Origin: Planctomycetaceae bacterium UBA2972
Lineage (GTDB): Bacteria > Planctomycetota > Planctomycetia > Pirellulales > Pirellulaceae
NCBI GenBank assembly: GCA_002348315.1
Contig: DEAW01000168.1
Span: 1-35,261 of the forward strand
Direction of reading: 5' to 3'
DNA: 35,261 nucleotides
A program made the position numbers and the translations under genes. Under the pieces are notes generated by a model. The model saw only the letters and a list, made by a program, of their open reading frames with translations. It searched no databases and had not been told where the DNA came from. This document shows, piece after piece, positions 17,016 through 25,657 of this stretch (positions within the stretch are counted from its first letter, which is position 1; each line of letters starts with the position of its first letter).

Positions 17016-17117
17016 ATGCCTGCAACTTTACCCTGCAACTTTACCCAGAACCGTTTGCTTGTCTTGCGAGCGGTTTCGCTATAATGCGTTAAACCAAACA
17101 AACCAGAAGCTATTGAT

Positions 17118-17585
17118 TTGTCCGAAGTCGAGAAACAATCCGTGGCAGCAGCCGATCATCGCAAACTGGCCATCGAGTTGTTTAATCACACCTGGACCTT
17201 AATGGATCTGGAAAGTTGTACGGTGGAGCAAACAGATGAAATGCTTCATAGTGCCCATGCATCCACTTACCACTGGCTACAGGTTGGTGAACCCATCAAT
17301 CAGGCAAGAGGGCCCTGGCGGATTTCCCGAGCGTACACGCTTACCAGACGTTTTGAACCTGTTCTGTATCATGTTCAGCAATGCCTGGACATTTGTAAGC
17401 AAATTGATGCCCGGGATTGGGATCGAGCATTTGCCTGGGAAGCACTCGCACGAGCTCACAGTATTAACGGGGATCGGATCCGTACTCTGGAAAACATTAA
17501 GCTCGCGCAAACAACGCCTATCGAAAAGAAAGAAGACCGTGAATTACTCGAAGCTGACCTCGCAACCATTATTATTCCTGATTAG
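17118..17585 (+). CDS. Conserved helical protein of unknown function (TPR-like)
   Basis: A 155-residue soluble protein starting with TTG at 17118, with AGAAG 9 bases upstream; no ATG is available, and GTG at 17142 is an alternative. It is all-helical and TPR-like. Features are LFNHTWTLMDLESCTVEQTDEMLHSAHASTYHW (about 20-53), QARGPWRISRAYTL and RFEPVLYHVQQCLDICK, then DWDRAFAWEALARAHSINGD. From memory this set of motifs belongs to a widespread family without an assigned function; I cannot verify this here. There is no signal peptide. Its last 47 bases overlap, in another frame, the start of the kelch protein, so the two are translationally coupled. Confidence 0.78.
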   Translation: MSEVEKQSVAAADHRKLAIELFNHTWTLMDLESCTVEQTDEMLHSAHASTYHWLQVGEPINQARGPWRISRAYTLTRRFEPVLYHVQQCLDICKQIDARDWDRAFAWEALARAHSINGDRIRTLENIKLAQTTPIEKKEDRELLEADLATIIIPD

Positions 17586-18687
17586 TTTCGCTGTGGGGTT
17601 AATATGCTCCCAATCGATACGGGCGCAAACCTACTATGAAATTACTCCGGTAGCTGACCCGGAAGGATTTGCCGCTCCGTACGTCGGCGTGTCTAACGGT
17701 AGTCTGATCATTGCGGGGGGAGCGAATTTCCCGAACGAGCCACGATGGGAAACCGACAAGGTCTGGTACGATTCCATCTATATCCTAAAGTCACCGGAAG
17801 GACGCTGGAAAAAATCAAAGAGTAAACTACCTCGCCCACTAGCATACGGGCTTTCGTTCAATCTGGCCGAGGCTGACAAACTGCTTGCCGAAGATGTCCC
17901 TCATGGAGTTCTCTGTATTGGTGGAGGTGATAGCCAACAACATGTTTCCGACTGTTTTGTGCTTTCGCTAGATCGAGGCCGGGTAACGACAACTCCTCTA
18001 CCGGCTCTACCGACACCATTAGCGAACGGAACAGGGGTTTACCATCAGGGCGTGGTATATGTGCTAGGTGGACTCGCTGCCCCAACCGCAAAGCGTCCAG
18101 CCGATGGCTTCTACAAGCTCGACCTGACACACGCAAAATCAACGCGTCAATGGGAGTCATTAACCACCTGGCCGGGCAATCCCCGCATGCTGGCCATTGC
18201 CGGGATCATTGAGAACTCACTCTTCCTCTTTTCCGGTACGGACTTAATCGAGGATGATGCAGGAACTGTAAACCGCAAATATCTGACCGATGGCTTTCGA
18301 TTTGATTTAGCATCCGGCAAATGGAGTAAAACGGCAGCCTTACCTCGTCCGGCGGTCGCAGCTCCAACACCCGCCATCACTCAAGGTAATTCACTGTTGA
18401 TCGTTTCAGGAGACCACGGTAAATATGCGGCACAGACGGACACGCTCAAAGATAACCATCCGGGATTTCCGGCCAGCGTACTGGCTTATAACGCGGCAGA
18501 GGACTCCTGGGGTGAAGCCAACCCTTTTCCTAAAGCGGTCGGCAACGATCCCGCCAACGATCCCCATGCAGGTCTCTGGCCACCGGTCGTAACCAATCTG
18601 ACCCAATGGCATGGACATACGATTCTCGCATGTGGGGAAGTAAGACCTCGTGTTCGATCCCGCCGAGTCTTTATGATTAAACCCTAA
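17539..18687 (+). CDS. Secreted kelch-repeat protein, cyclically permuted mutarotase-like (NanM-type)
   Basis: A 382-residue exported kelch beta-propeller. The open frame extends to 17236, but that part lies over the upstream gene and is not protein-like. GTG at 17539, with AAAGAAG just upstream, gives a proper signal peptide (MNYSKLTSQP, hydrophobic LLFLISFAVGLICS, SIRAQ-TY). Kelch repeats carry GGANFP (the NanM-type signature), IGGGDSQQHVSD, YVLGGLAAP, LFSGTD and IVSGDHGKY. NanM-type proteins interconvert sialic acid anomers, but related kelch proteins have other sugar substrates; none can be named here. The stop (18685-18687) overlaps the stop of the convergent symporter gene by 4 bases. 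Confidence 0.83.
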   Translation: MNYSKLTSQPLLFLISFAVGLICSQSIRAQTYYEITPVADPEGFAAPYVGVSNGSLIIAGGANFPNEPRWETDKVWYDSIYILKSPEGRWKKSKSKLPRPLAYGLSFNLAEADKLLAEDVPHGVLCIGGGDSQQHVSDCFVLSLDRGRVTTTPLPALPTPLANGTGVYHQGVVYVLGGLAAPTAKRPADGFYKLDLTHAKSTRQWESLTTWPGNPRMLAIAGIIENSLFLFSGTDLIEDDAGTVNRKYLTDGFRFDLASGKWSKTAALPRPAVAAPTPAITQGNSLLIVSGDHGKYAAQTDTLKDNHPGFPASVLAYNAAEDSWGEANPFPKAVGNDPANDPHAGLWPPVVTNLTQWHGHTILACGEVRPRVRSRRVFMIKP

Positions 18688-20177
18688 GAGGCCGTTGAAT
18701 CGGCAACCGGATCGGCAAAACGATCAATAATCGCACAGCCACAGGAATCGCTCCAAACATTGACACTCGTTCGGAACATATCCAGCACACGATCCACCGC
18801 CAGAATCAATCCCTGCATTTCCAACGGTAATCCGACTGCCTGTAGAACGATGACCATCATCACCAGGCCGGCATGAGGAATTCCGGCCGCTCCGATGCTG
18901 ACCAGTAAAGCGGTTAAGGCTACGGTGATTTGAAGACTCAAAGACAATGGTTCGTCCATCGTATGTTGCGCAATAAACAGGACGGCCACTGCCTCATAGA
19001 GTGCTGTACCGTCCATATTGATCGTCGCACCCAGAGGGAGCACGAAGGAGCTGGTTTGATTTTTTACTCCCGCCCGCTTTTCCACACTGGCCATGGTCAA
19101 CGGTAATGTACCGTTGCTTGATGCTGAACTAAATGCTGTTAATAATGCCGGACTCATCGCACGGGCAAATTCCAGCGGGTTACGCTTAGCAATCACCTTC
19201 ACAATCAGTGGCAGAGTAACACAGGCATGGAACAGTAAGGCCAAAAGCACGGTCAACATGTACCAGGCTAATGGCTGAAAGACCTCCATCCCATTTAATG
19301 CTGTGGCGTTGAGCATCAGAAAGAACACACCTAATGGAGCTAACGCAATCACTGCCAGCGTGAGTTTCATCATGACTTGAAATCCGGCTTCCGCACCGTC
19401 ACGTACAGTCTCCAGCGTTTTCCCTCCAACCAGTAAAGCACATAATGCAAACATCAATGTAAAACTGATAATCGACAGGTAGTCGCCGTCAGCTAATGCC
19501 TGGAACGGGTTGGTGGGTACCATTTTTTCCAGCTGAGAGAACAACATCACCGAAATCGGTTCCGCAGACTTCACAACGCTATCGGTTGCCACGGTCATGG
19601 CCATTTCCGATCGTTCACCGGGCTGGATCAGATTGACCAGCACTAACCCTGTTACTATCGCCAGAAAACTGGTGCACAAGTAATACGTCATGGTGCGGCC
19701 AAACATCTTCCCGATACGTTCGGCCTTTCCCAGGCCCAAGACGCCGGAAGTAAGCGAACACACAATCAGGGGAATGGCCACCATTTTTAGCATTCGCAAA
19801 AAGAGATCTCCCAAACGCTTTGTCCAGTCACTGATCCATCTGGCCCAGCTGCGTCCGTGCTCCTGGAATAAGCTATAAAGTTCCGGTTCGTCTGCACGAA
19901 AATCGCTGAGAGTCTTATGAGTTATCAAAGAGTAAGCCGGAGACGACCCAATAACAAAACTATTCTTCTTCTCAGTTTCGCCAAAACTAGAAATCAGGAC
20001 CATGGAGTTCACGTCCTGCATTTCAACTTTATCAAACGATCCGGCCTGGTCTTTCTCCAATATGACACTATATTCCCGTCCATTGAGATTAAGCAAAACA
20101 CCAATTAGTCCGCCGGCAAGCATACCGATTAAAATCTGCCAGTGGAGAGCAAATTTCTTGTTGGTAACATCATTCAT
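18684..20177 (-). CDS. Dicarboxylate/amino acid:cation symporter (glutamate/aspartate type)
   Basis: A 497-residue inner-membrane transporter of the DAACS/SDF family, which takes up acidic amino acids or C4-dicarboxylates with Na+ or H+. Hairpin 1 has SSASSNGT (350-357). The NMDGT motif is at 387-391. TM8 has D462, D466, R469, T470, N473 and D477, matching the substrate ligands D390, D394, R397, T398, N401 and D405 of GltPh. The arginine favours an acidic substrate. Between TM1 and the conserved TM2 start (LGDLFLRMLKM) is an 80-residue polar insert (about 31-110) not found in the usual 400-450-residue members. GGTGA lies upstream of ATG, directly after the ilvB terminator. Confidence 0.93.
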   Translation of the reverse strand: MNDVTNKKFALHWQILIGMLAGGLIGVLLNLNGREYSVILEKDQAGSFDKVEMQDVNSMVLISSFGETEKKNSFVIGSSPAYSLITHKTLSDFRADEPELYSLFQEHGRSWARWISDWTKRLGDLFLRMLKMVAIPLIVCSLTSGVLGLGKAERIGKMFGRTMTYYLCTSFLAIVTGLVLVNLIQPGERSEMAMTVATDSVVKSAEPISVMLFSQLEKMVPTNPFQALADGDYLSIISFTLMFALCALLVGGKTLETVRDGAEAGFQVMMKLTLAVIALAPLGVFFLMLNATALNGMEVFQPLAWYMLTVLLALLFHACVTLPLIVKVIAKRNPLEFARAMSPALLTAFSSASSNGTLPLTMASVEKRAGVKNQTSSFVLPLGATINMDGTALYEAVAVLFIAQHTMDEPLSLSLQITVALTALLVSIGAAGIPHAGLVMMVIVLQAVGLPLEMQGLILAVDRVLDMFRTSVNVWSDSCGCAIIDRFADPVADSTAS

Positions 20178-20193
20178 AAAGACTTCACCCGAT

Positions 20194-20224
20194 AAAAAAA
20201 CCCGGTCACCTGGACCGGGTTTCT
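20194..20224 (-). terminator. Rho-independent terminator after ilvB
   Basis: Read on the minus strand, an 8-bp perfect GC-rich stem, ACCCGGTC/GACCGGGT (20213-20220 and 20200-20207 on the plus strand), extends by A-T pairs at both ends. It has a 5-base loop (20208-20212) and is followed by T residues at 20200-20194. It lies 18 bases after the ilvB stop and ends 16 bases before the symporter start. The symporter therefore depends on readthrough or on a promoter inside or before this site. Confidence 0.9.
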
Positions 20225-20242
20225 TTGAAACTAAATCATAGA

Positions 20243-22012
20243 TTACTCGGTAATCATATCGTCAACACTTCCACCGGATGGAATCATCGGTAACACATGT
20301 TCCTGATATGGCACTTCGACGTCGAGTACATATGGTCCGTCGTACTCGATCATTTCAATAAGAGCTGCTTCCAGATCCTCTTTTCTGGAAACGGTTGCTG
20401 CGCCGCAACCGTATCCTTTGGCAATCTGCACAAAGTCGGGATATCTTTCAACAGCGTAGGCACTATTGCCTTTCCCTTTGGCCTCATCGTGGTCAACCGG
20501 CCCAAGATAGGTGTGAGCCCGACGACCTTCCATAAATCGGTCTTCCCATTGAACAACCATACCCAGGTGCTGATTATTAAGCAGTAATACTTTCACCGGC
20601 AAGTTTTCACACTTACAGGTTGCCAACTCCTGAATATTCATCTGAAAACTTCCATCTCCATCAATATCGATGACAAGTTTATCAGGATGAGCCGCCTGAA
20701 CGCCCATGGCGGCCGGCAAGCCAAATCCCATAGTGCCCAATCCTGAACTGGATAACCATGTACGTGGCTTATTGAATTGGTAGAATTGAGCTGCCCACAT
20801 TTGGTGCTGCCCAACACCAACGGTGATCACCGTATCACGCTCTTGAGTGATACGCGATAACTCAGCAATCGCATGCTGTTGTAAGATCCCGTCAAAAGAA
20901 TGATCGTAACTGAATGGATTCTCTTGTTTCCACGCACGACATTGAGCTCGCCATTCGTCAATGTCGTCCTTGTGGTCGACTAACGGAATCAGACGCTGTA
21001 ATGCGATTTTCACATCACTCACGATCGGAATATGAGCAGGTTTATTTTTGTTCAATTCGGACGGATCAATATCGATGTGGACGATCTTGGCGTTAGGAGC
21101 AAACTTCTCCAGTTTACCTGTCACTCGATCGTCAAAGCGAACTCCCAAACCAATCAGTAGATCGCAGTCACGAACACACCAGTTGGCATAGATCGCACCG
21201 TGCATACCAAGCATATCCATACAGAGCGGATCCGTTGCAGGTAGTGCTCCGAGTCCCATCACTGTCAGCGTGGTTGGAATTTCTGTCTTCGCAATCAACT
21301 CGCGAAGCTCACTGGTGGCTTCTCCTGTGATGATTCCACCACCGGCGTAAATCAAAGGGCGTTTTGCATGCTTGATGGCAGCAGCCACCTGATTTAATTG
21401 TTCTACTGGCGGTTCATCGATAACGCCAAAACGATATCCGGGAAGATTCATATCCACTTCCCAGTCCACAACACATTGCGACAACTGGATGTCCTTAGGG
21501 ATATCAATCAAAACCGGACCAGGGCGACCTGTCGTAGCAATGTGGAATGCTTCTTTCACAACACGAGCAAGATCGTTAACGTCGGTTACGAGGTAATGAT
21601 GTTTCGTGATTCCTCGACACACTTCCACCATCGGCGTTTCCTGAAACGCATCCGAACCGATGACCGGGGTAGGAACCTGGGCCGTAATGGCAATCATCGG
21701 GATACTGTCGAGCTTTGCATCAGCAATGGCCGTCACCAGATTTGTAGCGCCGGGACCGCTGGTCGCAATGCAGATACCAGGGGCACCTGTGGTGCGTGAG
21801 ACTCCCTGAGCGGCGAATCCGCCACCCTGTTCATGTCGAGGCAGAATCGTGCGGATTTTATCTTCGTTACGCAGCAGTGCCTGATGCAAAGGCATGCTAC
21901 AACCACCGGGATAGGCAAAGACAACTTCAGCGCCGTTACGAATCAGAGCTTCGACGAGGATGTCAGAGCCTGCCATAAAGTCCGTTTCCGAAGCCTTATC
22001 TATGGTTGCCAT
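20243..22012 (-). CDS. ilvB: Acetolactate synthase large (catalytic) subunit
   Basis: A 589-residue ThDP-dependent enzyme. It condenses two pyruvates to acetolactate, or pyruvate with 2-ketobutyrate, as the first common step of valine, leucine and isoleucine synthesis. RHEQGGGFAAQGVSR gives the catalytic glutamate E61. The FAD/central domain has AITAQVPTPVIGSDAFQETP. The ThDP motif is GDGSFQMNIQEL with NNQHLGMVVQWEDRF. The C-terminus, EHVLPMIPSGGSVDDMITE, looks from memory like that of plant chloroplast enzymes. AGGAG 7 bases before ATG fixes the start. No small regulatory subunit (ilvN) gene follows; a terminator and a symporter do. Confidence 0.95.
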   Translation of the reverse strand: MATIDKASETDFMAGSDILVEALIRNGAEVVFAYPGGCSMPLHQALLRNEDKIRTILPRHEQGGGFAAQGVSRTTGAPGICIATSGPGATNLVTAIADAKLDSIPMIAITAQVPTPVIGSDAFQETPMVEVCRGITKHHYLVTDVNDLARVVKEAFHIATTGRPGPVLIDIPKDIQLSQCVVDWEVDMNLPGYRFGVIDEPPVEQLNQVAAAIKHAKRPLIYAGGGIITGEATSELRELIAKTEIPTTLTVMGLGALPATDPLCMDMLGMHGAIYANWCVRDCDLLIGLGVRFDDRVTGKLEKFAPNAKIVHIDIDPSELNKNKPAHIPIVSDVKIALQRLIPLVDHKDDIDEWRAQCRAWKQENPFSYDHSFDGILQQHAIAELSRITQERDTVITVGVGQHQMWAAQFYQFNKPRTWLSSSGLGTMGFGLPAAMGVQAAHPDKLVIDIDGDGSFQMNIQELATCKCENLPVKVLLLNNQHLGMVVQWEDRFMEGRRAHTYLGPVDHDEAKGKGNSAYAVERYPDFVQIAKGYGCGAATVSRKEDLEAALIEMIEYDGPYVLDVEVPYQEHVLPMIPSGGSVDDMITE

Positions 22013-22258
22013 TTTATTCTCCTGTCTCCAAATGATGGAAACGATTGGTGAGGTACGATGTTTCTTCGTCTAAATTATTACTCACGCACTTAAACCTGTG
22101 AAATCTAAGTCTGCTTTCCACCTGAATTCTACGGAATTCCCCCTGATGACGAGCATACGAAAGTCCTAATCAGTTTAGATTATTGCAAGCAATGAATTCA
22201 TGCAAGCGCTGAAGCGTAGATAAGCCCTAAAACCGCTATAATCTGCCTGATTTCAAGC
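22013..22258 (-). promoter_or_regulatory. Upstream region of ilvB
   Basis: This 246-base gap between crcB and ilvB must hold the ilvB promoter and leader. It contains a GAATTC-TACG-GAATTC dyad near 22124-22139 and a repeated TGCAAGC around 22186 and 22201 with GAATTC between. No clear leader peptide, T-box specifier or -10/-35 pair could be picked out. A TATAAT at 22237-22242 is on the wrong strand for ilvB. Confidence 0.3.
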
Positions 22259-22648
22259 CTAAACGGCTTTATCCAACAAGGTCTGGCCGACACTGAATCC
22301 CCCGTAAACAGCGGCCAGCCCAATAGCCAGATTCAAAGCAATATTTGCAAAAGCAAGCTGCCAACGACCATCCTGTAAATATTGGACGGACTCCCAGCCA
22401 AACGTGGAAAATGTTGTCAGTGACCCCAGTAATCCGGTCACAAGAAACAGCCGGGCATTTTCATTGCTTTCTAAAGCTGTAAATCCCCAACCTGCTAAGA
22501 CTCCAATCACCAGGCATCCCAACACATTGACCAGCAACGTCCCGTAAGCGAAGCCTTCTCCTAACAAACGCGTCGCCCCCTGGCTCCCCAGATATCTCAA
22601 CACCGCACCCAGCATGCCACCAAACGCAACAAATAGAATCGCTTTCAT
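22259..22648 (-). CDS. crcB: Fluoride ion channel Fluc/CrcB
   Basis: A 129-residue small membrane protein that exports toxic fluoride as a dual-topology dimer. It has four hydrophobic helices and the family motifs GGMLGAVLRYLGS, GTLLVNVLGCLVIG and GLLGSLTTFSTFGWE (the TTFSTF filter region). An in-frame ATG at 22690 exists, but it lies within uvrA and would spoil the N-terminus. ATG at 22648 has GGAGAG upstream, inside the uvrA end, and lies 2 bases after the uvrA stop, so the two are translationally coupled. Only one crcB copy is seen, so it should form a homodimer. No fluoride riboswitch is recognisable near it. Confidence 0.93.
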   Translation of the reverse strand: MKAILFVAFGGMLGAVLRYLGSQGATRLLGEGFAYGTLLVNVLGCLVIGVLAGWGFTALESNENARLFLVTGLLGSLTTFSTFGWESVQYLQDGRWQLAFANIALNLAIGLAAVYGGFSVGQTLLDKAV

Positions 22649-22650
22649 CT

Positions 22651-25515
22651 TTACTCTCCGGCTGCACCCAAAAGAAGACTCTGTAAACATTGGCCTGTAT
22701 AGCTTTCCGCTACGTTGGATAAATCCTCCGGAGTTCCGGTGGAAACAACGTGACCTCCTCCAGTCCCGCCTTCCGGCCCTAAATCAACAATCCAATCAGC
22801 ACACTTAATCACATCCAGATTATGCTCGATCACAACCACAGTATTGCCTCGATCCACCAAGCGTCCTAAAACGCTTAAGAGCCTTTGGATATCTTCAAAG
22901 TGCAGCCCTGTGGTTGGCTCATCAAGTAAATACAAGGTGTTCCCCGTGTCGACACGCGACAACTGATTTGCCAATTTCACGCGTTGTGCTTCGCCACCTG
23001 ATAAGGTCGTCGATGGTTGTCCTAATCGCAAATAACCCAGACCAACGTCATCTAAACTCTTCAGCGTTCGATGGATATTTTCGAAGTACTCAAAAAACTC
23101 AGCCGCTTCACTCACAGGCAAATCTAAGACATCTGCAATCGTCAGGCCTTTGTAACGAACCTGTAAGGTTGCCCGATTGAATCGAGCACCATGACATTGA
23201 TCGCACTTCACATACATGTCCGGCAGGAAATTCATCTCAATCTTCTGGACTCCCTGACCGTCGCAACCATTGCAACGTCCTTGCTTCACATTAAAGCTAA
23301 AACGATTTGCCTTATAACCGCGTTGTTTAGCATCTCGAGTTTGAGCAAAGACTTTTCGAATCTCATCGAAGACACCGGTATAGGTCGCGGCGTTGCTGCG
23401 TGGAGTACGACCAATGGGTGACTGAGTAATCTGCACCAGTTTGTCTATATGCTCGACACCCTTGAGTGTTCCATAGGGTCCGGGCTTAGGGCATTTATTG
23501 CCCAAATGCCGAGTGATCGCGCGTGCCAATGTTTCATTGATGAGTGAACTTTTCCCGGAACCTGAAACCCCCGTGATACAAACAAACGTTTCCAAAGGAA
23601 TCTTAACGGTTACATTTTGGAGATTGTTGGTCGTGGCACGCTCCAGGATGATTTGTTTGCGAGCTTTCACCTTTCGCCGCTTCCGGGGAATGGCGATTTG
23701 TTTCGCGCCAATCAAATATTGCCCGGTGACTGAAGCCGCATCCGCCTGGACTTCTGCAGGAGTCCCCTGCGCTATGATTAATCCGCCATGGTGCCCAGCT
23801 CCCGGTCCCACATCAATAATTTGATCCGCTTCCCGCATCGTCGCTTCGTCGTGTTCGACGACAATAACCGTGTTACCCAACTGCTGTAGATCCCGTAAGG
23901 ATTGAATTAATCTGTCATTATCCCGGGGATGCAATCCAATCGATGGCTCGTCCAAAATATAACAGACGCCTACTAACCCCGATCCAATACTACTGGCCAG
24001 ACGGACACGCTGCATTTCTCCACCACTTAATGTGTCAGCCGAACGATCCAGCGTGAGATAATCGACGCCTACTTTGGCCAGAAACTGCAGACGATGAATG
24101 ATCTCATTCACAATCGGACGACCCACCAATTCATCCTGAGAGTCAAATTCAAGGGATTCGAAGAAATCGCGAGCCTGATGGATCGACAACTTGACAATCT
24201 CATGGATATTAAATCGGCCCAACTTAACACTCGTAGCTTCCGGTCTCAGACGCGAACCTTCACAGGAAGTACAGATCACAATATCCCGATAGGATTCCAA
24301 GTCCTCCAGTCGAGGCTTACTCGTTGTGGTCGAATATTCATGTTCCAGCATGCCAATCAAACCTGCAAACTTTTTACCCACACCTTTAAACAATTGGTTT
24401 TGAATCCGAGTAGGCCACTCACCGATTGGTAAATCACGATCCACATTTTTCGACTCCAGGAATTCATTGACGGCTTGTTCGTATTGCTGCAGTCGTTTCG
24501 GGGTGGCACCTTCCCAGACTGCAATGGCTCCTTCCTCCAGCGTTAAATCAATATCCGGAACGACCTGCTCGGGGTCAAATTGCCGGGACTGACCCAGTCC
24601 GTCGCAAGCAGGACAGGCACCATAGGGGCTGTTAAAACTAAAGGTCCGAGGCTCTACTTCTTCGTAGCTGATATTACAATTAGGGCACGCATAACGAGCA
24701 CTAAACAGAGTATCACGCCATTCACCAATCTCCTGTTCCTGATCGGTGATATGATAAGAACACAACATCATGAGCCCCTCGCCATACTCCAATGCGAGTT
24801 TGATCGATTCGCCAATTCTGGCACGCACACCGGGGCGAATAATGACTCGATCCACGATTGCATCGATGTGATGTACTTTGCGGGGAGCCAGTTCCGGAAA
24901 TGAATCCACGTCATACACCTGGCCATCAATTCGAGCTCGTACGAAACCGACTTTCCGAATCTGTTCCAGTACCTCTTTATGCTGCCCCCGGCGACCACGG
25001 ACCATGGGAGCCATAATCATCGATTTTGTACCCTCGGGCATCGACATCAAAGCGTCCTGAATCTGTTCATGCGACTGCTGCCGAATCGACTCGCCACATT
25101 CGTAACAGATCGGCGCACCAAGACGAGCCATTAACAGACGTAAGTGATCATAGATTTCAGTCACTGTGGCGACCGTACTGCGGGGGTTCTGTAATCCCTG
25201 CCGTTGGTCGATACAGATCGTAGGCTGCAACCCTTCGATCATGTCGACGTCAGGTCGTTCCATTTGATTCAGAAACTGCCGGGCATAAACGGACAGGCTT
25301 TCGATATACTGCCGCTGCCCTTCGGCATACAACGTTTCAAATGCCAGCGAGCTCTTACCTGATCCACTCGGGCCGGTAATCACGACAAGCCGATTTCGCG
25401 GGATATCCAGATCGACATCCTTGAGATTATTAACACGCGCACCGCGAATAGAAATTTGCCGACGGCCTGTTTGCTGGCCTCCGGAATTCGTATCGCGAGC
25501 TTCGATCGTCGCCAT
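22651..25515 (-). CDS. uvrA: UvrABC system protein A (excision repair damage sensor)
   Basis: A 954-residue DNA-damage sensor of nucleotide excision repair; it loads UvrB onto lesions. Counting from the alternative ATG at 25539 (962 residues), the first Walker A, GPSGSGKSS, is at 56-64 and the second, GVSGSGKSS, begins at 657. The insertion-domain zinc finger has C285/C288/C309/C312. A second finger follows the second Walker A (CNGCDGQG and CDQCHGARF). Signature LSGGE occurs twice (504-508 and before the end), each with a DEP Walker B. The ATG at 25515 has AGG at 7 bases and is preferred; the choice is uncertain. It has about 20 extra residues before the usual ISIRGARVNNLKD start. crcB follows 2 bases after. 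Confidence 0.96.
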   Translation of the reverse strand: MATIEARDTNSGGQQTGRRQISIRGARVNNLKDVDLDIPRNRLVVITGPSGSGKSSLAFETLYAEGQRQYIESLSVYARQFLNQMERPDVDMIEGLQPTICIDQRQGLQNPRSTVATVTEIYDHLRLLMARLGAPICYECGESIRQQSHEQIQDALMSMPEGTKSMIMAPMVRGRRGQHKEVLEQIRKVGFVRARIDGQVYDVDSFPELAPRKVHHIDAIVDRVIIRPGVRARIGESIKLALEYGEGLMMLCSYHITDQEQEIGEWRDTLFSARYACPNCNISYEEVEPRTFSFNSPYGACPACDGLGQSRQFDPEQVVPDIDLTLEEGAIAVWEGATPKRLQQYEQAVNEFLESKNVDRDLPIGEWPTRIQNQLFKGVGKKFAGLIGMLEHEYSTTTSKPRLEDLESYRDIVICTSCEGSRLRPEATSVKLGRFNIHEIVKLSIHQARDFFESLEFDSQDELVGRPIVNEIIHRLQFLAKVGVDYLTLDRSADTLSGGEMQRVRLASSIGSGLVGVCYILDEPSIGLHPRDNDRLIQSLRDLQQLGNTVIVVEHDEATMREADQIIDVGPGAGHHGGLIIAQGTPAEVQADAASVTGQYLIGAKQIAIPRKRRKVKARKQIILERATTNNLQNVTVKIPLETFVCITGVSGSGKSSLINETLARAITRHLGNKCPKPGPYGTLKGVEHIDKLVQITQSPIGRTPRSNAATYTGVFDEIRKVFAQTRDAKQRGYKANRFSFNVKQGRCNGCDGQGVQKIEMNFLPDMYVKCDQCHGARFNRATLQVRYKGLTIADVLDLPVSEAAEFFEYFENIHRTLKSLDDVGLGYLRLGQPSTTLSGGEAQRVKLANQLSRVDTGNTLYLLDEPTTGLHFEDIQRLLSVLGRLVDRGNTVVVIEHNLDVIKCADWIVDLGPEGGTGGGHVVSTGTPEDLSNVAESYTGQCLQSLLLGAAGE

Positions 25516-25657
25516 GAATCTGCCTGAGTTGTACGTCATGAAGGACCGTCAACCGGAGTTTTAGAGGAGTGGTCACCCCCTGTGCATTCCAGTCGCGTAC
25601 TGATAATCCTTCAACGTACCAAAGTGAATTCCACGATTCAAGCTTTTGGCTTCCAGG

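Noticed and set aside
17236..17538. N-terminal extension of the kelch open frame
   Set aside because: It lies over the upstream gene in another frame and would hide the clear signal peptide that starts at GTG 17539.
22237..22242. TATAAT box on the plus strand
   Set aside because: No -35 element at 17 bases and no plus-strand gene downstream; likely chance in AT-rich DNA.
22649..22690. Earlier start for crcB inside uvrA
   Set aside because: The 14 extra residues precede a normal CrcB start and the ATG at 22648 has GGAGAG at the right spacing.
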